A stretch of DNA of 64,000 bases from [Clostridium] hylemonae DSM 15053 (GTDB lineage: Bacteria; Bacillota; Clostridia; Lachnospirales; Lachnospiraceae). Below, in pieces: positions 43,773-51,593 of this stretch. Numbering within the stretch: position 1 is the stretch's first letter; every line of letters starts with the position of its first letter. Under the pieces are notes generated by a model. That model did not search any database and was not told the origin of the DNA. It saw only the letters and a list, made by a program, of their open reading frames with translations. Both the position numbers and the translations under genes were made by a program. The stretch lies in contig NZ_CP036524.1 of the NCBI RefSeq assembly GCF_008281175.1, forward strand, positions 2,232,001 to 2,296,000, given 5' to 3'.

Positions 43773-44962
43773 CTGATTTCCAAAATTCTTTCGCAAATAT
43801 TTTCCCACGACAGGTGCGTCATATCCACCGCGCCGTCCATTGCAAATTCCGCGCATTCTTTTATTTTCTCTGCAAGCCCGCGCTCAAACGACTCGAGCGA
43901 CTCCGGCACTGCCTCATCTGTATTCTGCATCTGCGGCAGAGGCACGTAAAAGACCGGCGCTCCCGGCGCCTGCTCCTTAAGCCAGTCCTGAATGCCGGGG
44001 AAGTCTGTCATGACGACCTTGTCTGCGCATGCCAGCGCCTCTATCACCGTAAGCGGCAGACCGTCAAAGAAAGAAGGCAGCACAAAGATGTCACTTTCAT
44101 TGTACACCGTGGCAAGTTCCTTCTGGGACAGCTTCCCGAGTAATTCTACTCTGTACGGCGCCTCTTCTGCCAGGCGCACTATTTCGCGGTACTCTTCTTC
44201 ATTTCCGGCGCCTCCTGCAAGCCGGAGAACGAGAGACTCTCTGTCATACGGCAGATACCTGAGGCTCCTCAGGAGACTCATAACGCCCTTCTTCTCCGCT
44301 ATCTTTCCGGCGAATACAAGGCGGAGAATGCCGTCTCTTTGGCGCAGGCCCTCCACTTTGCGGAATATTTCCTGGTTATATCCGCTGCCCGATATATGTA
44401 TTCTGTCCGGCGGCATCCGGTATATTTGTACCACGCCCTCCGCCTGGGCTGTCTGCGGAACAAATACCGCGTCGAGTCTGCGGATCTGCTCTGCGATATA
44501 GCCGCGCCTGAGCGGATTCTTTCTCATCTGCCGAAGATCCGTATTGTGGCAGAAGCCATAGATCCTCTGTTTAGGGAAATGCTCCCGCACGAGCGCGGTG
44601 AGCAGATACAGATGATGGCAGAGGATCAGATCCGGCTTAAATTCCTCCACCGCTCTTCTGACCACATCCAGAAACGCATTCTCAAACTGCTTTGCCATCT
44701 CGTCTGTCATATCACAGTAACGCGTGCTTTTATAAGGCATCTCATCAGACATGCCCGCTATATAAAATGGAAGCGCTCCGCTTGAAAAATATACCGGATA
44801 GAATTCCGTTCCTTCTGCAAGCTGAGGCTCATCATCCCTGTATATTCCGGCCACGACTGCCTGTCTGTGCCCGCGGGCGGCAAATGTCCTCACAAGCTCC
44901 GTCAGATAGATCCCGCTCCCTGTACTTTCCGGCTTCTGAGCCGTAATGCTTAAAATGTTCAT
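43769..44962 (-). CDS. Glycosyltransferase, GT4 family
   Basis: The 397-residue GT-B glycosyltransferase has an N-terminal acceptor half (SITAQKPESTGSGIYLTELVRTFAARGHRQ). The C-terminal donor half includes LVFAGKIAEKKGVMSLLRSL and the GT4 motif SDIFVLPSFFDGLPLTVIEALACADKVVMTDFPG. Donor and acceptor are unknown. It overlaps the end of folA by 4 bases (ATGA), so it is coupled to the folate genes, which is an unusual partner. Confidence 0.9.
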   Translation of the reverse strand: MNILSITAQKPESTGSGIYLTELVRTFAARGHRQAVVAGIYRDDEPQLAEGTEFYPVYFSSGALPFYIAGMSDEMPYKSTRYCDMTDEMAKQFENAFLDVVRRAVEEFKPDLILCHHLYLLTALVREHFPKQRIYGFCHNTDLRQMRKNPLRRGYIAEQIRRLDAVFVPQTAQAEGVVQIYRMPPDRIHISGSGYNQEIFRKVEGLRQRDGILRLVFAGKIAEKKGVMSLLRSLRYLPYDRESLVLRLAGGAGNEEEYREIVRLAEEAPYRVELLGKLSQKELATVYNESDIFVLPSFFDGLPLTVIEALACADKVVMTDFPGIQDWLKEQAPGAPVFYVPLPQMQNTDEAVPESLESFERGLAEKIKECAEFAMDGAVDMTHLSWENICERILEIS

Positions 44963-45450
44963 GATACCCTTTCATATACGGTAAATGCATATTCCAGATC
45001 AAAGTACGTCTGTTCCTCACTCGTCTTCGTCATTTTCCACTGCGGATCTTCGTCCAGGTTCGGGAAATATGTGTCCGCGTCATATGCATGGTCGATGCGG
45101 GTTATATACGCCCTGTCACAGTGCGGAAGAAGCTGGCGGTAGATCGTCTCCCCGCCGATGACATAGATGTCTTCGGACGGATATTTTTTGAGCTCGCACA
45201 GCATTTCCTCAAGAGAGTGCACGAGCACAATGCCGTTCGTACTGTATGCTTTGTCAGTCGTCATCACAATGTTCACTCTGTTTTTAAGCGGCTGGCCTCC
45301 CGGAAAGCTCTCCAGTGTCTTGCGTCCCATGGCCACCACTTTGCCTTTTGTCGTTTCCCGGAAAAACTTCATATCCTGCGGGATGCTTACGAGCAGTTTA
45401 TTGCCCGCTCCTATCGCCCAGTTCTTGTCCACTGCTACTATCAGGTTCAT
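44959..45450 (-). CDS. folA: Dihydrofolate reductase
   Basis: The enzyme reduces dihydrofolate to tetrahydrofolate with NADPH and is the trimethoprim target. The 163 residues have catalytic Asp26 in VSIPQDMKFFRE, MGRKTLESFPGGQPL and YVIGGETIYRQLLP. It starts 12 bases after thyA ends and regenerates the folate that ThyA oxidises. Confidence 0.96.
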   Translation of the reverse strand: MNLIVAVDKNWAIGAGNKLLVSIPQDMKFFRETTKGKVVAMGRKTLESFPGGQPLKNRVNIVMTTDKAYSTNGIVLVHSLEEMLCELKKYPSEDIYVIGGETIYRQLLPHCDRAYITRIDHAYDADTYFPNLDEDPQWKMTKTSEEQTYFDLEYAFTVYERVS

Positions 45451-45462
45451 ACGTCTTCCTCC

Positions 45463-46311
45463 TTATACCGCAACCGGAATATTTTTGATCTGTTCATGTG
45501 TATTGTAATCGATCAGCTTCACATCGTCCCGCGTAAATTCATAAAAGTCTTTTATCTCCGGGTTCAGCCAGAATGCAGGCGCCGGCAGCGGCTCACGCGC
45601 GATCAGCTCTTCTATCATCGGGATGTGCCTGTCGTAGATGTGCGCGTCCGCTATGACATGTACAAACTCTCCGGCCTTCATGCCGCACACCTGCGCCAGC
45701 ATATGAAGCAGGACGGAATACTGGCACACGTTCCAGTTGTTGGCCGCCAGTACATCCTGGGAGCGCTGGTTCAGGATCCCGTTCAGCGTCAGCCTGTCAC
45801 TGCCCTTTTCCTTCGTCACATTAAAGGTCATACTGTATGCACACGGATAGAGCGCCATCTCGTGCAGGTCCTGGTGCACGTATAAGTTCGTCATGATCCT
45901 GCGGCTGTAAGGATTATGCTTCAAGTCATAAATAACACGGTCTATCTGGTCAAACATCCCTTCTTTATACTGATGCTTCACGCCCATCTGATACCCGTAG
46001 GCCTTGCCGATGGAACCGTCCTCATCCGCCCAGCTGTCCCAGATATGGCTGTTTAGATCATGGATGTTGTTGGACTTTTTCTGCCATATCCAGAGAAGTT
46101 CATCCGTACAGCTCTTGATGCCTGTCCGCCGAAGTGTCAGGGCCGGAAATTCTTTTGACAGGTCATACCTGTTGACGACACCGAACTTTTTGACCGTGTA
46201 GGCCGGAGTTCCGTCTTCCCACACCGGGCGCACCTTCTCACCTTTTGTGTCCGTACCGTTATCTATGATATCTCTGCACATATCGATAAACACTTTATCT
46301 GCATAACTCAT
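45463..46311 (-). CDS. thyA: Thymidylate synthase ThyA
   Basis: ThyA methylates dUMP to dTMP with methylene-tetrahydrofolate. The 282 residues contain catalytic Cys157 in ALYPCAYSM, a variant of the usual PPCH-type motif similar to that of the Bacillus/phage-type enzymes. NQRSQDVLAANNWN and HIYDRHIPMIEELI lie downstream. It heads the thyA-folA-glycosyltransferase operon. Confidence 0.95.
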   Translation of the reverse strand: MSYADKVFIDMCRDIIDNGTDTKGEKVRPVWEDGTPAYTVKKFGVVNRYDLSKEFPALTLRRTGIKSCTDELLWIWQKKSNNIHDLNSHIWDSWADEDGSIGKAYGYQMGVKHQYKEGMFDQIDRVIYDLKHNPYSRRIMTNLYVHQDLHEMALYPCAYSMTFNVTKEKGSDRLTLNGILNQRSQDVLAANNWNVCQYSVLLHMLAQVCGMKAGEFVHVIADAHIYDRHIPMIEELIAREPLPAPAFWLNPEIKDFYEFTRDDVKLIDYNTHEQIKNIPVAV

Positions 46312-46371
46312 GTTTTATACCTCCTGCGTGATCTATCAACTATAATACCATGATTTCCTCCATCTGTCATG

Positions 46372-46410
46372 AAAAAAAGCAGGCGGTGCCCGTTATGGGG
46401 ACCTGCCTGC
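46372..46410 (-). terminator. Terminator of the DUF3793-flavodoxin-DUF2325 operon
   Basis: Outer GCAGGC/GCCTGC and inner GGT.CCC/GGG.ACC pairs form a stem, followed on the minus strand by seven T residues (46378-46372). It lies 17 bases after the DUF2325 stop. Confidence 0.88.
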
Positions 46411-46426
46411 CGATGTACCGGATATC

Positions 46427-46711
46427 CTATGCTGTTTTTACGCTCTGAAGCACTGTATCCAGCGCATTTGCACTGCTGCTGTGGGCGCGCTCTACCCGGA
46501 TATTATAACGCTCTGCTTCTTTCAGCGCACAGTGGACCATCTTGTGCGCCACGGTAGAAGTGAACAATATAATCAAATCCGGCTGCCCTATCTGAGTTTT
46601 TAGATTTCCGGACATTCGAGTAAATACCTTTGCCTTATATTTGTGACGCCTGCAGATCTGTTTATACTGCTGCTCCATCCGCTCATTTCCGCCTATGATC
46701 ACAACACTCAT
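46427..46711 (-). CDS. DUF2325 family protein
   Basis: The 94-residue protein begins with a Rossmann-like strand MSVVIIGGNERMEQQYKQICRR and has the conserved PDLIILFTSTVAHKMVHCALKEAERYNI of DUF2325. The function is unknown. It is last in an operon with flavodoxin and DUF3793 behind a Fur-like box, so a role in iron-limited growth is likely. Confidence 0.88.
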   Translation of the reverse strand: MSVVIIGGNERMEQQYKQICRRHKYKAKVFTRMSGNLKTQIGQPDLIILFTSTVAHKMVHCALKEAERYNIRVERAHSSSANALDTVLQSVKTA

Positions 46712-46741
46712 CTATGCCACGCTCCTTTCTGCCAGTCTGTC

Positions 46742-47173
46742 TTACACCGCCGCGGCCAGTGCTTTCCCTGCTTCCTCACATGCCTTCACCGCCGAGTCGT
46801 CCGGCGCTTCATTGGCGATAACGCCCCCGCCGTTGACAAGCAACGCTCCCGCGTTTTTCATCCGCTCTTCCCATGTCCGCATCCATTCGCCGTCTCCCCA
46901 GCCGTAAGAACCGAACAGGAGTACCGTCTTTCCCGCCACATTACCTTCCAGCGCCTGGACAAAAGGCTCCATCTCGCTTTCTTCCAGTTCTTCTGCTCCC
47001 ATGGACGGGCATCCAAGTGCAAACGCCTTTTCATCCGCCAGCCGGCCGGCGTCCGCTCCGCCGACACTGCACAGATCCGCCTCCTGCCCTGCCGCCTTGA
47101 TTCCGGCCGCAACAGCCTCAGCCATCTGTTCTGTATTCCCTGTTCCGCTCCAATATACTACCGGTATGCTCAT
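46742..47173 (-). CDS. Flavodoxin
   Basis: This short-chain flavodoxin of 143 residues carries one-electron transfers in place of ferredoxin. The FMN phosphate loop SGTGNTE is at 9-15. The isoalloxazine loops are around LGCPSMGAEELEES and FGSYGWGDGEWM. Its place in a probable Fur-controlled operon fits the classic swap of ferredoxin for flavodoxin when iron is scarce. Confidence 0.94.
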   Translation of the reverse strand: MSIPVVYWSGTGNTEQMAEAVAAGIKAAGQEADLCSVGGADAGRLADEKAFALGCPSMGAEELEESEMEPFVQALEGNVAGKTVLLFGSYGWGDGEWMRTWEERMKNAGALLVNGGGVIANEAPDDSAVKACEEAGKALAAAV

Positions 47174-47204
47174 TGTTCATCCTCCTTATACTTGCTCAAT
47201 GCCC

Positions 47205-47813
47205 CTATGCCGCCGCACATGCGATATCTCTGATATGCCTGCCCACCAGAAACTCATTCACTGCGCTCGTCTTTGCCTTGTCATAGGCAAGAAACATCAT
47301 CTGCGCCTTCTCGGCGTCACCGTACACCTTCCAATATCCGGTGATCAGACAGTTCCTGCCGCCGTTGTCTATGAATCCTTTCACATCCTCCAGCGGATAA
47401 TCAAGAAACGCGCCGATCTCATGGGGAAACGCTATGTCCTCCTTAGAGTAACGGCAGACCCTGGCGGAAAGTCTCTGCAGGATGCCGTCGACATCCGCCT
47501 CCCCGCCGGCACATCCATATCCATATAAAGAAAGAAATTCTCTGATATCCTTCCGGTTCAGATACGCCTTAAAAGCCTCCCGACGGAAGAAAAACACAAG
47601 ACATCTGCCCTTTCTCACTGTAAGTATTCTATATTCAATTCCGGTTCCCGCAAGCACCGTCCTGAGTTCCCGGCAGACCTCCTTATCCACATTCGTGATA
47701 CAGGCAACCTTGATCCCCTTTAAAAACGGGGCACACTGCAGAATAAGCTGGAACTGCAGCCGACGCTTCACATCCTCGACCGACAGCATATAAGATACAA
47801 CTTCAATGGGCAT
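47205..47813 (-). CDS. DUF3793 family protein
   Basis: The 202-residue protein of unknown function is found in clostridia beside iron-related genes. It has the family features LILQCAPFLKGIKVACITNV, GRCLVFFFR, LSLYGY and FPHEIGAFLDYPLEDVKGFI. It has no membrane segment. It is the first gene after the Fur-like box. The family's co-occurrence with flavodoxin and ferrous-iron transport suggests a role in iron homeostasis or heme, but no activity is known. Confidence 0.9.
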   Translation of the reverse strand: MPIEVVSYMLSVEDVKRRLQFQLILQCAPFLKGIKVACITNVDKEVCRELRTVLAGTGIEYRILTVRKGRCLVFFFRREAFKAYLNRKDIREFLSLYGYGCAGGEADVDGILQRLSARVCRYSKEDIAFPHEIGAFLDYPLEDVKGFIDNGGRNCLITGYWKVYGDAEKAQMMFLAYDKAKTSAVNEFLVGRHIRDIACAAA

Positions 47814-47850
47814 AATGTGATCCTTTCTTTAAATGTTTGATGCGCTTTAT

Positions 47851-47865
47851 TGATTTTGATTATCA
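47851..47865. promoter_or_regulatory. Fur-box-like operator
   Basis: TGATTTTGATTATCA matches the 7-1-7 Fur consensus (TGATAAT.ATTATCA) in 13 of 15 positions. It lies 12 bases downstream of the -10 of the DUF3793 operon, where repressor binding would block transcription. Confidence 0.75.
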
Positions 47866-47877
47866 TTTACATTAACA

Positions 47878-47906
47878 AATATACCATAACCGTTTTTATA
47901 TGGCAA
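47878..47906 (-). promoter_or_regulatory. Promoter of the DUF3793 operon
   Basis: On the minus strand TTGCCA (47906-47901), a 17-base spacer and TATATT (47883-47878). Confidence 0.7.
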
Positions 47907-47954
47907 GTATAATGTGATTATTGATAGTCTTTTCTCAACAAACTCTGATTATAC

Positions 47955-48042
47955 AAAAAGGGACAGGGCAAAAGCGAATTGGGGACGGAGGTTTTTTAAA
48001 AAACCTCCGTCCCCAATTCGCTTTTGCCCTGTCCCTTTTTGA
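47955..48042. repeat. 88-bp perfect palindrome of the GGGGAC family
   Basis: Two arms of 44 bases meet at 47998/47999 with no spacer and no mismatch. The outer part reads AAAAAGGGACAGGGCAAAAG and the inner part AATTGGGGACGGAGG before six T residues. It shares its outer and inner cores with the element at 5343. It sits between the divergent iron-operon promoter and the marR end, where it may also act as a terminator for marR. Confidence 0.95.
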
Positions 48043-48061
48043 AATCTCCGGATCTTGAAAT

Positions 48062-48493
48062 CTATGGATCTGATATATTATAAAGCACTTTTCCAAGCAT
48101 TCTCTGCAGCGCCTCTACTTCTTTTTTCGTCATGCCGATCGTAAGCTTTTTGTCTATTTTTTTCCGGTCCGCCTCCATCCTACGCTGGATGTCGTATGCC
48201 TTTTCCGTCAGGTAGACGATCTTGCACCGCTTGTCTTTATTGCTCGGCACGATAAGTATGAATCCTTTTTCATCCAGTCTTTTCAGAAGTCCCGTCACCG
48301 TCGGATTCTTGAGACTCAGCGCTTTCTCGATATCTCTCTGGTTCACTTCTTCCTTCCTGCTGGAAAAAAGGTAATCCAGCACCGCGCACTGGGACGCAGT
48401 GATGCCAAGCGTCCGGAGCAAATTATTAAATTCTTTCTCATATACATTATTTATCTGCTTAAACACGAAACCTACCGGTAATCTTTCCTGCAT
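48062..48493 (-). CDS. MarR-family regulator
   Basis: The 143-residue winged-helix regulator has the recognition region VNQRDIEKALSLKNPTVTGLLKRLDEKGFILIVPSNKDKRCKIVYLTEKA (about 50-100), typical of MarR. A perfect 16-bp palindrome 38 bases before its start is a likely operator. The DUF554 gene upstream may be cotranscribed or may have its own unit. Nearby candidates for regulation are DUF554 and the gene itself. Confidence 0.9.
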   Translation of the reverse strand: MQERLPVGFVFKQINNVYEKEFNNLLRTLGITASQCAVLDYLFSSRKEEVNQRDIEKALSLKNPTVTGLLKRLDEKGFILIVPSNKDKRCKIVYLTEKAYDIQRRMEADRKKIDKKLTIGMTKKEVEALQRMLGKVLYNISDP

Positions 48494-48530
48494 GCCGCCA
48501 CCTTTATCCTCTGTATCACAACAGTACCAT

Positions 48531-48546
48531 ATATAGCATGCTATAT
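48531..48546. promoter_or_regulatory. Palindromic site upstream of marR
   Basis: ATATAGCATGCTATAT is a perfect 16-bp palindrome between DUF554 and marR. A TTGACA at about 48563-48558 on the minus strand would be its -35, so the palindrome falls where the -10 or spacer lies. MarR proteins bind such sites; autoregulation is inferred. Confidence 0.6.
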
Positions 48547-48586
48547 TACCGGCAAAATGTCAAGCCATGCAGTCGCATCTCCTGAC

Positions 48587-49300
48587 TTACATTACCTGTG
48601 TCCAGATCCACGAAAAGGGCATGACAAACGCCATCGCAGGCAGCATATTGGCGATGGGAAACTGCTTTATCCCGGCGATCCGGAAGCCGGTGGCCAGCAT
48701 CAGCACTCCTCCGCATGCCGTAAAATCTGCCAGCATCGTGTCTGTCGTCAGCGGCATGATAAGTCCTGCGCACAGGTAAAGCAGCATGAGTATGACAAAC
48801 TGCGGAACCGCCACGAGTGAAACAATAAACCCAAGGCTTGCGGCAAATATGGCCGCCGTGAACAAATCAAGTATGGCTTTGGATATGAGGATCGTATGAT
48901 CCCCTGTGATACCGGACTGCAGCGCTCCGAAGATCCCGGTTCCGCTGGCACAGAATAACACAACGATACTGATAAATTCTGCCATAAACGTATCCCTGCT
49001 GTCCTTTGTATCTGTCTTCATGATCCTGGCCACCGGCGCCTGCACTTTCTCCGCCGCTTTCGCGATTCCCTTCTCCAGGTGCAGAAGTTCACCGGCTACT
49101 GTCCCGAGGATGACGGCAAATATAACTGCCGGCATCTGCTCCATCTTTGTGATACTTGTGATCCCAAGCGTCATACTGCACACGCCAAATACGAGCGTCA
49201 GTGTACTGCACAGGTTCTTGTCGAGCCGCTTCCCGAGAAACGCCCCCGCTATGCCTCCTGCAAATACACATATACTATCCACGATCACTCCAACCGGCAT
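48587..49300 (-). CDS. DUF554 membrane protein (YdfK-like)
   Basis: The 237-residue protein has about seven membrane helices and begins MPVGVIVDSICVFAGGIAGAFLGKRLDKNL, with VFGVCSMTLGITSITKM, as in the DUF554/YdfK family. Its function is unknown; a transporter role has been proposed for the fold. It lies upstream of marR on the same strand. Confidence 0.88.
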   Translation of the reverse strand: MPVGVIVDSICVFAGGIAGAFLGKRLDKNLCSTLTLVFGVCSMTLGITSITKMEQMPAVIFAVILGTVAGELLHLEKGIAKAAEKVQAPVARIMKTDTKDSRDTFMAEFISIVVLFCASGTGIFGALQSGITGDHTILISKAILDLFTAAIFAASLGFIVSLVAVPQFVILMLLYLCAGLIMPLTTDTMLADFTACGGVLMLATGFRIAGIKQFPIANMLPAMAFVMPFSWIWTQVM

Positions 49301-49437
49301 CTTTCATTCTCCTCCTTTGTTTTCCTGTCTATCTGTCCCGCTACGCGGCAGCAGGGCAAATGTCCGGCTGCCGCCGTAACATTTACCCTGCACTTTCACT
49401 TTCCGGACGTCCCCGCCCGTTTCTTTCAAACTACCTG

Positions 49438-49998
49438 TTACTTCGCAACGCTCCCCTGTCCCGCAAACAGATGCGCTCTGGAGAGCACCTTCGCCACCGC
49501 ATAAAACAGGACCACCTCTATCGGCATCATAATGATCTGCTTCACGATCCTGGCCGGGAAAAGCGCCACAAACGTATTGCCGTAGAGCAGGGTGAGCCAG
49601 TATGTATTCAGAAGCAGATTGATGAGCACCGTCACAAGTCCGTTGGCGACAATGATCCGCCTGATACTGAGCGGCCTTTTATACAATACGATTCCGTATA
49701 TGAGGCCGCCTAAGAACCCGCTTATGGTAAAACCGGGGAAAAAAGGCCCCGTAGGCTTCACGAGATACTTTACAAGATCCGCAAGGCCTCCCATGACGCT
49801 CCCGACTACCGGCCCGAACATCATACCGGTCAGTTCATTGGCAATGTACGCAAAACCGATCTTGATATAGTCGGTCAGCTGGAGCGTGTAAAATCCAAGC
49901 ACGACCGCGATCGCCAGCAGCATGGCCGTCATGGCCAGGGTCTTTAAGTTTCTCAACTCGTGAAAGGAGTCTGTGAACAGTGACTTGATTTTTTTCAT
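49438..49998 (-). CDS. folT: Folate ECF transporter substrate-binding subunit FolT
   Basis: This S component of the energy-coupling-factor transporter for folates has 186 residues and about six helices. It has the S-component N-terminal helix TLAMTAMLLAIAVVLGFYTLQLTDYIKIGFAYIANELTGMMFGPVVGSVMGGLADLVKYLV, whose Ala-rich groove docks to the shared EcfT subunit. I chose the ATG at 49998, with AAAGGAGG 8 bases upstream; longer frames would run through the riboswitch. No EcfA/EcfT genes are here, as is normal for group II ECF systems. The THF riboswitch supports folate as the substrate. Confidence 0.92.
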   Translation of the reverse strand: MKKIKSLFTDSFHELRNLKTLAMTAMLLAIAVVLGFYTLQLTDYIKIGFAYIANELTGMMFGPVVGSVMGGLADLVKYLVKPTGPFFPGFTISGFLGGLIYGIVLYKRPLSIRRIIVANGLVTVLINLLLNTYWLTLLYGNTFVALFPARIVKQIIMMPIEVVLFYAVAKVLSRAHLFAGQGSVAK

Positions 49999-50066
49999 AA
50001 AAAATACCTCCTTTGCAGTAGTTTTCCTTAAAGCTACGCACAGCAGGTATCTTCTGTCTATGTGTA

Positions 50067-50166
50067 GCAGCGGGATGCGAGATATGTACCGCAAGCTTCC
50101 AGGCTTTTCGTCCTGCCGGCAACTCCCCGTCCGGCTGGCACTTAACGCACACATCTCTACTCTGCT
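50067..50166 (-). ncRNA. Tetrahydrofolate riboswitch
   Basis: The minus-strand leader of folT contains the THF-riboswitch core: GAGTAG near the 5' end, GCGTTAAGTGCC, GTTGCCGGC followed by GGACGAAAAG, and the closing CGGT...CTCGCATCCCGCTG. The downstream stem (GCTAC.ACA/TGT.GTAGC at about 50035-50070) is the likely expression platform before the AAAGGAGG site. The element would reduce folT expression when tetrahydrofolate is plentiful. Confidence 0.9.
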
Positions 50167-50188
50167 TTTCTATTTAATTTTTACTATA

Positions 50189-51577
50189 TCATTCTAGCAC
50201 ATTCTCCTTAGCAGGGCAATGGTTAAACTTCTTAAGCTCACGGTACGCATATACGATCGCCACCGCCGCCGCTGCCGCATCTGCTATGGGCCCCGCATAC
50301 ATGACGCCGTCGATCCCCATAAACAGCGGGAAAATGACGATCAATGGCAGCAGGAATATGACCTGTCTCGTGAGAGATACCACGATCCCAAGCTTCGCCT
50401 TTCCGATGGATGTAAAGAAACCGGATGACATCGGCTGCAGTCCGTTTACAAATGTCATAAACATAAAGATACGGAAATACCGCTCTGCAAAATGGAAATA
50501 TTCCTCACTCCCGCTTCCGAATATGCTGACGAGCTGTCTCGGAAATATCTGGAACCCAACAAAGAAAAGGATCCCTACCGCAAGGGAGATCACCGCTGCT
50601 TTCTTATATGTCTCCTTCACTCTGCCAAAATTTCCGGCGCCGTAGTTAAATCCCCAAATAGGCTGGCACCCCTGTGAGATACCGATACAGATGGCCATAA
50701 AGACCATGTTTACTTTGGAGATAACCCCAACGCAGGCAAGCGGAATATCCGTGCCGTACATCGAAGACGCCCCATAGTGGCGCAGCGTATTGTTCATCGT
50801 GATCTGTACGACGGCCATGGCGATCTGATTGATACAGGATGCCATGCCAAGCGACGCGATCGCTTTGAGATAAGAGCCTTTCGGCCGCAGCAGGGAAGCC
50901 GACAGCTCCATATGCCGAAACCTGGCAAAATAGATGATCACCATAAGCCCGGAGATTATCTGGCCAATGATCGTCGCCCACGCCGCACCTTTGATCCCCC
51001 AGTGAAACCCGAAGATAAAAAGCGGGTCAAGTATTGTGTTGATGATCGCACCGGTCAGCATACACGTCATGGAATACGTCGGACTGCGGTCCGCCCGGAT
51101 CAGATGATTGCCGCCCGTCGTCAGCACGAGAAACGGGATCCCAAATGCCGTTATCCCTGTATAATCCTGGGCATATGGCAGAACATCCGGCGTGACACCG
51201 AACAGATGCAGCAGCGGATCAAGAAACAGAAGCACTATGACCGCGATGAGCACTCCGCTCACCGCGAGCACAGATAAGCCTGTCCCTGCGATTCCTGCCG
51301 CACGTTCTGTATTGCCCGCCCCCGATTCGAGATTAAAATTAGAAGCGCTCCCGATGCCGAGCAGAAGCGCTGTCGCCGTACAGATGATGGACACCGGAAA
51401 TGCGATATTCGTCGCCGCATTTCCAAGCATGCCGACTCCCTGTCCGATAAATATCTGGTCTACAATATTATAAAGCGAACTGACAAGCATGCTTATGATT
51501 GCCGGTATCGCAAATTTTGCTATTAGTCTGCCTACTTTCTCTGTAGCCAGAGGATTCTGTTTTTCTAACCTTTCCAT
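50189..51577 (-). CDS. MATE-family exporter
   Basis: The 462-residue twelve-helix MATE protein begins MERLEKQNPLATEKVGRLIAKFAIPAIISMLVSSLYNIVDQIFIGQGVGMLGNAATNIAFP and is close to the MepA-type exporters of Firmicutes. It starts 16 bases after homoserine dehydrogenase ends. No specific substrate can be named. The folT promoter lies in its last codons. Confidence 0.92.
   Translation of the reverse strand: MERLEKQNPLATEKVGRLIAKFAIPAIISMLVSSLYNIVDQIFIGQGVGMLGNAATNIAFPVSIICTATALLLGIGSASNFNLESGAGNTERAAGIAGTGLSVLAVSGVLIAVIVLLFLDPLLHLFGVTPDVLPYAQDYTGITAFGIPFLVLTTGGNHLIRADRSPTYSMTCMLTGAIINTILDPLFIFGFHWGIKGAAWATIIGQIISGLMVIIYFARFRHMELSASLLRPKGSYLKAIASLGMASCINQIAMAVVQITMNNTLRHYGASSMYGTDIPLACVGVISKVNMVFMAICIGISQGCQPIWGFNYGAGNFGRVKETYKKAAVISLAVGILFFVGFQIFPRQLVSIFGSGSEEYFHFAERYFRIFMFMTFVNGLQPMSSGFFTSIGKAKLGIVVSLTRQVIFLLPLIVIFPLFMGIDGVMYAGPIADAAAAAVAIVYAYRELKKFNHCPAKENVLE
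50191..50219 (-). promoter_or_regulatory. folT promoter
   Basis: On the minus strand TTGCCC (50219-50214), a 17-base spacer and TAGAAT (50196-50191) with an upstream TG (extended -10). It overlaps the 3' end of the MATE gene, about 25 bases before the riboswitch. Confidence 0.65.
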
Positions 51578-51593
51578 ATTTCACCTGTCATTT

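Noticed and set aside
49999-50154. N-terminal extension of FolT by 52 codons
   Set aside because: It would translate the THF riboswitch; AAAGGAGG marks the ATG at 49998.
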